Positions 59,334 through 64,000 of a DNA stretch of 64,000 bases are shown here, one piece after another (within the stretch, counting starts at the first letter, position 1; the number at the start of each line of letters is the position of its first letter). The stretch is from Phragmitibacter flavus (GTDB lineage Bacteria; Verrucomicrobiota; Verrucomicrobiia; Verrucomicrobiales; Verrucomicrobiaceae), in the NCBI RefSeq assembly GCF_005780165.1, contig NZ_VAUV01000017.1, forward strand, positions 62,001 to 126,000. The letters are read 5' to 3'. A program made the translations under genes and the position numbers. The notes beneath the pieces were generated by a model. It was not told the DNA's origin and did no database searches. It was given only the letters and a program-made list of their open reading frames with translations.

Positions 59334-59834
59334 ATGAAACTCAGCCATCTTCTCCTCACCTTGCTCGTCACTCTTGCCCTCACCGCGTGCGGAAAAGACG
59401 CCTCAAACACATCATCGACATCAACGTCGAAGAACCACCTCAGCATGAACATCAACGGCACCCCGTGGATTGCTGACCACAAGATTTGGGGCGCTTTCCA
59501 TCCTGCCGGATACAACCAAGCCATCGTCATCTCGGGAAGCAAAGGCCCTGAGGATAAACAAGAACAAGCGTTTAATCTTAACCTCTACTACACGCCCGGT
59601 CCGGGAACTTATCGGATCGCCAAAGGCAACTCAGACAACAGCGTCATCCAGTTGGTCAACCTCAGCCCTGATAATTTTCTCTACGGAAGCGTGATGGGAT
59701 TCGACGTAAAAGTCACCATCACCAAAGCCTCGGCCAATCCCACCGTCATCGAAGCCACCTTCGAAGGTGAAATGAGTGGCAACGCCAGCGACACCATCAA
59801 AATCACCGACGGCAAGTTCACCTATCGCGAATAG
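59334..59834 (+). CDS. Predicted lipoprotein of unknown function
   Basis: A 166-residue protein with a lipoprotein signal (LLLTLLVTLALTAC, Cys19). The mature part begins with a Ser/Thr linker and has beta-rich segments (MNINGTPWIADHKIWGAFH, QAFNLNLYYTPGPGTYRI, GFDVKVTITKAS, ATFEGEMSGNASDTIKITDGKFTYRE). The pattern is that of DUF6252-like small lipoproteins, but I would not assert that. It follows the fructosamine kinase by 57 bp. The end overlaps the convergent thiD gene by 17 bp. Confidence 0.75.
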   Translation: MKLSHLLLTLLVTLALTACGKDASNTSSTSTSKNHLSMNINGTPWIADHKIWGAFHPAGYNQAIVISGSKGPEDKQEQAFNLNLYYTPGPGTYRIAKGNSDNSVIQLVNLSPDNFLYGSVMGFDVKVTITKASANPTVIEATFEGEMSGNASDTIKITDGKFTYRE

Positions 59835-60630
59835 TGTGATTTAACGCCTGCACCTGCCCCCAGCGAAAATGCTCGGCAATGGCCTGCGTCACAAAAGCTT
59901 TCCCTTCCCTCACCGCTTCTTCCAACGACTTGCCATGCCCCAGTCCAGCCGCAATCGCCGCTGAATAAGTGCAGCCGGTGCCATGCGTATTCACCCCCTC
60001 AATCCGCTCTCCTTCAAACCAAATCAGTCGCCCCTGCTTTTTCTCCAACAGCAAATCCGGGACCTGACTCCCCTGCAAGTGCCCGCCCTTCATCAGCACC
60101 GCACAGCCATATCGCTCCACCAAAACCTCCGCCCCCAGCACCATCTCATCGCGCGATTCGATGCGCCTACCCACCAGCGCTGCCGCTTCATCCAAATTGG
60201 GTGTCAGCACGGTCGCCAATGGAAACAATTTGCCCGTCATCTCATCAACTGCATCCGCCTCCAGTAGACTCGCGCCACTGGTTGCCACCATCACCGGATC
60301 CACCACCAGCGGAATCCCCCGGCCCAGCGTCGACCACACCTTCACCACTGCCGCAATCTGCGAACGACCGCCAAGCATCCCGGTCTTCGCCGCCGCCAAT
60401 GGAAAACCCTCCATCAACACCCGCACTTGGTCCTCGACCATCGCTGCATCCAACAACTGCACCCGCTCCACCAAAGTTGAGGTCTCCGCCACCACACTCG
60501 TCAACGCGGTCAACCCAAAGCAACCCAGCGTCGTGAACGTCTTCAAGTCCGCCTGTATCCCCGCCCCGGCCGAGCAATCCGAACCCGCCATCGTCAATAC
60601 CACCGGCGGAGAAAGTCGATTCATTGTCAT
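59818..60630 (-). CDS. thiD: Hydroxymethylpyrimidine/phosphomethylpyrimidine kinase
   Basis: A 270-residue ribokinase-fold enzyme for two phosphorylations of the pyrimidine part of thiamine. Landmarks are TMAGSDCSAGAGIQADLKTFT (HMP site), AAKTGMLG, PLVVDPVMVATSG, LTPNLDEAAALVG, LMKGGHLQG and the anion hole with catalytic Cys, NTHGTGCTYSAAIAAGL. The ATG at 60630 (MTMNRL) is used; 60624 is possible. No other thi genes are near. The 78-bp gap to the upstream gene is filled by an inverted repeat. Confidence 0.93.
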   Translation of the reverse strand: MTMNRLSPPVVLTMAGSDCSAGAGIQADLKTFTTLGCFGLTALTSVVAETSTLVERVQLLDAAMVEDQVRVLMEGFPLAAAKTGMLGGRSQIAAVVKVWSTLGRGIPLVVDPVMVATSGASLLEADAVDEMTGKLFPLATVLTPNLDEAAALVGRRIESRDEMVLGAEVLVERYGCAVLMKGGHLQGSQVPDLLLEKKQGRLIWFEGERIEGVNTHGTGCTYSAAIAAGLGHGKSLEEAVREGKAFVTQAIAEHFRWGQVQALNHTIRDR

Positions 60631-60633
60631 AAA

Positions 60634-60705
60634 GAGAAAGTAGAAGGCTCGTCCCGAGCCTTTCAAAAATCAACCCAAGGCTCGGGCCGAGCCTTCTACT
60701 TTCTC
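60634..60705. repeat. 29-bp inverted repeat between prenyl synthase and thiD genes
   Basis: The arms at 60634-60662 and 60677-60705 are reverse complements with one mismatch, separated by 14 bp. Each arm holds a smaller stem with three-base loop (GGCTCG-TCC-CGAGCC or GGCTCG-GGC-CGAGCC). It almost exactly fills the gap between two minus-strand genes. It is the second copy of the family seen at 25647-25713. Confidence 0.82.
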
Positions 60706-60708
60706 ATT

Positions 60709-62445
60709 TCAAGCAACCACCGCTTCTTTCGAGGTATTCGTCACATTGCCCACTTCAAATTCGTGACACCAACCTTTGATCTGCAAGTCGTTAAAAATCT
60801 TGCCGATCACGCGCCGCAACAAACCTTTCAAATTCGCATTGTCCACGGTCTGCAACGAACGCACCGCCTGCTCCTTGTAACTCTCCAACAGCATCATCGC
60901 CTTCTCATGCGCGGAACTCGACTGCGCCCATTCACGAATGAGCGCCTTGTCCGGAATCTGCGGCAGCTCACCCGCCCACAGCTTCTCCATCGTCTCTTTC
61001 ACTTCGCCCGTGCCACGCTCACGCAACAATGACAGCACCACACTCGGCCGGATGGTTGCCTGATTGTTCGCATCCGCATCATCGCCCAAATCATCCAAAT
61101 CATCCCGGATCTGATACGCAATGCCCAGCGCTTCACTGTATTCGTGCAGCGCCTCTTCGGTCTCGTCCAACTGACCACTCATTGCCGCCCCGATCTTCAA
61201 CGCCACCTCGAATGCCGGTGCCGTTTTGCTCCTAAAAATCTCCAACACCTGCTTCGTGTCCAACGCCACCGGATGCTCATTCCACAACAACTCCGCGCCC
61301 TGACCACGGCACAACTCGCGCTGCCCCTCTGCCGCAATCTTCATCATCGCAATGCGGTAATCCGGACGAATCTTCGAATCGGTCAGCAACCGATACCCTT
61401 CCCCGATCAACAAATCGCCCACATTCAGCGCCACCGGCATGCTGTACTCCTCATGCAACGTCGCCTCACCGTAACGTTCGCGATCATTGTCCTCGATGTC
61501 ATCGTGCACCAGCGACGCCTTGTGGAAACACTCCACCGCAATCGCCGCACGTTTCACATCATCGCTGATCTCCCCTTCTGGATCGCTGCGCAAAGCCTGA
61601 TAAGCCGCAATCGTCAAAAACGGCCTCCAGCGATTCCCCGCCCGCGCCAGCCAGTCACGTCCAATCCCTTCCGACTTGTCCGTGGTCGGCCCCATCAACC
61701 GCTCAAGACTCTCCCGTGTGAACCACCCCTTCACCTCCTCCTGCAAAGCATTCAGATTCAACCGACGCGTCTTGTCTTCACTGGTCAAATGGATATAATC
61801 CCACACCCAGTCGATATCCACCGTGGTATCAATGCAGTCGTCCTGCAAAAGCGGCACCGCCACCGCCGGAATCGCCGCCGCTTCCACATAAGGAAACGTG
61901 CGCTCCAACACCGGCAGACACGAAATCCCCACAATCGCCTCAATCTTACCAGTCTGAATCAAACTCATCACCAGAGCCGAACCCTCTGCCACCAGCACCG
62001 CATACCCCAACCGTTCCGCCTCATTCTGAAAATCCTGAATGGTGCAAAGACCACACTGCTTGCAAAGCAATCCAAACTCATCAAATGGTGCCGGGCACTT
62101 GCTCTCCACCCGCAGACACTTCGGCATCAACAACAGCCGCTTCTCAAACGGCACCGTCGCCAGCGATTCGCGCCACAGCTCATTGTTGAGCAGCACCCCG
62201 ACGTAGTCCGTGTATTGCGGCAAAAACTGGTTGTCCGCCATGATCTTCTCCGCATGCACCCGCAGTTCATCCGCCGGCATCGGCGGCACCAACGGAGTTG
62301 CCTCCAAATAATCGCGAATCACCGACAGAACGTGATCACGCTCAATCTTGCTCTGCGGAATGTTCTTCTTCGGTTGCCTGAACCGACGCACCGTGATGGG
62401 CACCTGTGGAGGAAGCTGGACGGAGCGGACGGCGATAGTAGACAT
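60709..62445 (-). CDS. DUF116-polyprenyl synthetase fusion protein
   Basis: A 578-residue protein. The N-terminal half (about 60-235) is DUF116-like with conserved cysteines (MPKCLRVESKCPAPFDEFGLLCKQCGLCTIQDF), which suggest a metal or iron-sulfur site. The C-terminal half (about 260-578) is a trans-isoprenyl diphosphate synthase: the first Asp-rich motif is HDDIEDND, the second DDLDDLGDD, with GNRWRPFL and ALNVGDLLIGEGYRLL. The fusion is a feature of the phylum and neighbours. The chain length of the product cannot be read. It may couple isoprenoid synthesis to an unknown redox role of DUF116. Confidence 0.88.
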   Translation of the reverse strand: MSTIAVRSVQLPPQVPITVRRFRQPKKNIPQSKIERDHVLSVIRDYLEATPLVPPMPADELRVHAEKIMADNQFLPQYTDYVGVLLNNELWRESLATVPFEKRLLLMPKCLRVESKCPAPFDEFGLLCKQCGLCTIQDFQNEAERLGYAVLVAEGSALVMSLIQTGKIEAIVGISCLPVLERTFPYVEAAAIPAVAVPLLQDDCIDTTVDIDWVWDYIHLTSEDKTRRLNLNALQEEVKGWFTRESLERLMGPTTDKSEGIGRDWLARAGNRWRPFLTIAAYQALRSDPEGEISDDVKRAAIAVECFHKASLVHDDIEDNDRERYGEATLHEEYSMPVALNVGDLLIGEGYRLLTDSKIRPDYRIAMMKIAAEGQRELCRGQGAELLWNEHPVALDTKQVLEIFRSKTAPAFEVALKIGAAMSGQLDETEEALHEYSEALGIAYQIRDDLDDLGDDADANNQATIRPSVVLSLLRERGTGEVKETMEKLWAGELPQIPDKALIREWAQSSSAHEKAMMLLESYKEQAVRSLQTVDNANLKGLLRRVIGKIFNDLQIKGWCHEFEVGNVTNTSKEAVVA

Positions 62446-62635
62446 AAGCAGACAGGCGGGATCAGATCAGAAAATTACCTTAAGAGAACGCATGCACACG
62501 CACCGCCCTTCCAGTTATTTATTTATGCACGACAGCTGCATAAAGTTGCAACGAAAAAGGCCCGCGATTTGCCCAAACTTGCGTTTTCTCATTCATCCCC
62601 GTTGCCCAACACCACATCCACGGTAAAAAAGAGCC

Positions 62636-64000
62636 ATGACACCGTTCCTACCATCTCCATCCCTGGCTTTTATTGAAGGGCTCGAAAAAGCCGCCGCCAC
62701 GCTTTCCGGCTGGGTATGGAGCCTCCCCCTCATCATCCTGCTGTTCGGCACCCATCTTTTCCTCACCATCCGACTCGGTTTCATCCAGCGCTACATCCCC
62801 CGCGGAATCAAACTCTCCCTCAAAAAAGACAAAGACTGCGAAGGCGACGTCTCCCAGTTCGGCGCCCTCACCACCGCCATGGCCGCCACCATCGGCACCG
62901 GCAACATCGTCGGCGTCGCCACCGCCGTCGCCGCAGGCGGACCCGGCGCCGTTTTGTGGATGTGGCTTACCGGCGTTTTCGGCATCGCCACCAAATACGC
63001 CGAAGCCGTCCTCGCAGTAAAATACCGCGTGAAAATGCCCGACGGCACCTTCGCCGGTGGACCCATGTATGTCCTCGAACGCGGTCTTGGCATGAAATGG
63101 CTCGGCATCATCTTCGCCATCTTCACCATGATCGCCGGCTTCGGCATTGGCTGCATGACCCAAGCCAACAGCATCGTTGAAAACGTCCAGAGCTTCTTCC
63201 CCGCCGATCAATCCCGCACCGTCGCCTGGTCCCTCGGCATCGCCATGGCCATCCTCGTCGCCATCGTCATTATTGGCGGCGTCAAAAGCATCGCCCGTGT
63301 CTGCACCCTCCTCGTCCCCATCATGGCCATCGGCTACCTCTTCGGTTGCATCGCCATCCTGCTCATGAACTTCTCCGTCCTCGGCGACACCATCTCCCTC
63401 ATATTCAGTTCCGCCTTCACCGGCCAGGCTGCCGTCGGCGGATTTCTCGGCGCCGGCATGAAAGAAGCCATGCGCATGGGCATCGCCCGCGGCCTCTTTT
63501 CCAACGAGTCCGGCATGGGCAGCGCCCCCATCGTCGCCGCCGCCGCCCAGACTAAAAACCCTGTCCGCCAGGCCCTCGTCAGTTCAACTGCCACTTTCTG
63601 GGACACCGTGGTCATCTGCGCCGTCACCGGACTTGTCATCGTCAGCAGCGGCCACTGGCAGGACGGCATCAAAGGCACCGCGCTCGCCCGCGTCGCCTTC
63701 GCCGAGCTCCACCCTTTCGCTCCATATATCCTCATCTTCGGACTCCTCACCTTCGTCTTCTCCACCATCCTCGGCTGGAGCTACTATGGCGAACGCGCCA
63801 CCGAATACTTGTTCGGACAACGAGCCATCAAACCCTACCGCTTCCTCTGGGTGTTCGCCGTTTTCTACGGTTCGATCGCCACCCCCAAATTCGTCTGGGA
63901 TTTCTCCGATGCCGCCAACGGACTCATGGCCATTCCCAACCTCATTTCGCTCCTTGCCCTCAGCGGCATCATCGTCGCCGAAACCCGCGCCCACCGTCAC
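62636..64000 (+). CDS. Sodium:alanine symporter family protein (AGCS), 3' end missing
   Basis: The frame from ATG 62636 stays open to the right edge (455 codons). The protein has many membrane helices and AGCS landmarks: FGALTTAMAATIGTGNIVGVATA (the GTGNI motif near residue 87), GGPGAVLWMWLTGVFGIATKYAEAVLAVKYR, GGPMYVLERG, GLFSNESGMGSAPIVAAAAQT, and VFSTILGWSYYGERA. It imports alanine or glycine with sodium. The gene is divergent from the prenyl synthase gene over 190 bp. The C-terminal helices lie outside the window. Confidence 0.92.
   Translation, partial: MTPFLPSPSLAFIEGLEKAAATLSGWVWSLPLIILLFGTHLFLTIRLGFIQRYIPRGIKLSLKKDKDCEGDVSQFGALTTAMAATIGTGNIVGVATAVAAGGPGAVLWMWLTGVFGIATKYAEAVLAVKYRVKMPDGTFAGGPMYVLERGLGMKWLGIIFAIFTMIAGFGIGCMTQANSIVENVQSFFPADQSRTVAWSLGIAMAILVAIVIIGGVKSIARVCTLLVPIMAIGYLFGCIAILLMNFSVLGDTISLIFSSAFTGQAAVGGFLGAGMKEAMRMGIARGLFSNESGMGSAPIVAAAAQTKNPVRQALVSSTATFWDTVVICAVTGLVIVSSGHWQDGIKGTALARVAFAELHPFAPYILIFGLLTFVFSTILGWSYYGERATEYLFGQRAIKPYRFLWVFAVFYGSIATPKFVWDFSDAANGLMAIPNLISLLALSGIIVAETRAHRH

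Overview
The window is chromosomal DNA of a member of the Verrucomicrobiota, probably order Verrucomicrobiales. This rests on several things seen together: paired DUF1552 and DUF1592-type cytochrome genes, a large 'PVC-type' heme-binding CxxCH protein, a DUF116-polyprenyl synthetase fusion, a division and cell-wall cluster with a LysM gene inside it, lipid A genes (so an outer membrane), and MurE with the DNPR motif of meso-diaminopimelate ligases. Most genes strongly prefer C- or G-ending codons. No rRNA, tRNA or CRISPR array was recognised, and no insertion sequence with a transposase.

Layout. 1-2707: DUF1552 (partial) and DUF1592 cytochrome pair. 2708-5000: a MITE-like inverted repeat, a DUF2917 gene and a divergent MocR regulator with a perfect inverted-repeat operator candidate between them. 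4990-9962: an AT-richer accessory island made of seven short palindromes, a degenerate 21-bp tandem array of at least 16 units, a decayed hsdM fragment, and a two-gene Hachiman-type defence system (hamA, hamB). 9963-10831: hairpin-rich scar and a pseudogene. 10832-15925: DUF1398 gene, then a minus-strand run of GnnA-like oxidoreductase, lpxB, a membrane protein and an ECF sigma factor, with a K+ channel upstream. 16071-22676: WD40-like protein, FAH-family hydrolase plus PhyH-like dioxygenase, a VOC protein, the large heme protein and a lipoprotein. 22677-25653: ArsC-like protein, araB and araD. 25855-32057: recR, a cyclase-like membrane protein that looks catalytically dead, a ClpX-like unfoldase, a small membrane protein and an ABC-F ATPase. 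32181-32726: toxin-antitoxin pair. 32747-40517: Ser/Thr kinase, RluD-type pseudouridine synthase, a four-domain glycosyltransferase and a universal stress protein. 40585-54262: two paralogous coiled-coil proteins, then the dcw cluster read right to left (rsmH, ftsL-like, ftsI, murE, murF, mraY, murD, LysM gene, ftsW, murG). 54547-64000: secreted protein, dus, csbD-like gene, a CarH-like B12 regulator with an LMW phosphatase and fructosamine kinase, lipoprotein, thiD, prenyl synthase, and a partial AGCS symporter.

How the genes work together. The dcw genes overlap or nearly touch and probably form one transcription unit from rsmH to murG, covering lipid II synthesis and septal peptidoglycan assembly. 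LpxB and the oxidoreductase belong to lipid A synthesis. AraB and AraD give the last two steps from L-ribulose to D-xylulose 5-phosphate. The phosphatase and fructosamine kinase suggest repair of glycated protein, placed next to a possible light-responsive regulator. HamA and HamB are a nuclease-helicase anti-phage pair.

The least explained part is 4990-5890, where palindromes lead into a 21-bp array with phased A-runs directly beside the defence genes. Dispersed palindromes with a three-base loop recur across the window (5.05-5.48 kb, 10.28, 24.88, 25.65 and 60.64 kb) and look like one architectural class of repeat in this genome.
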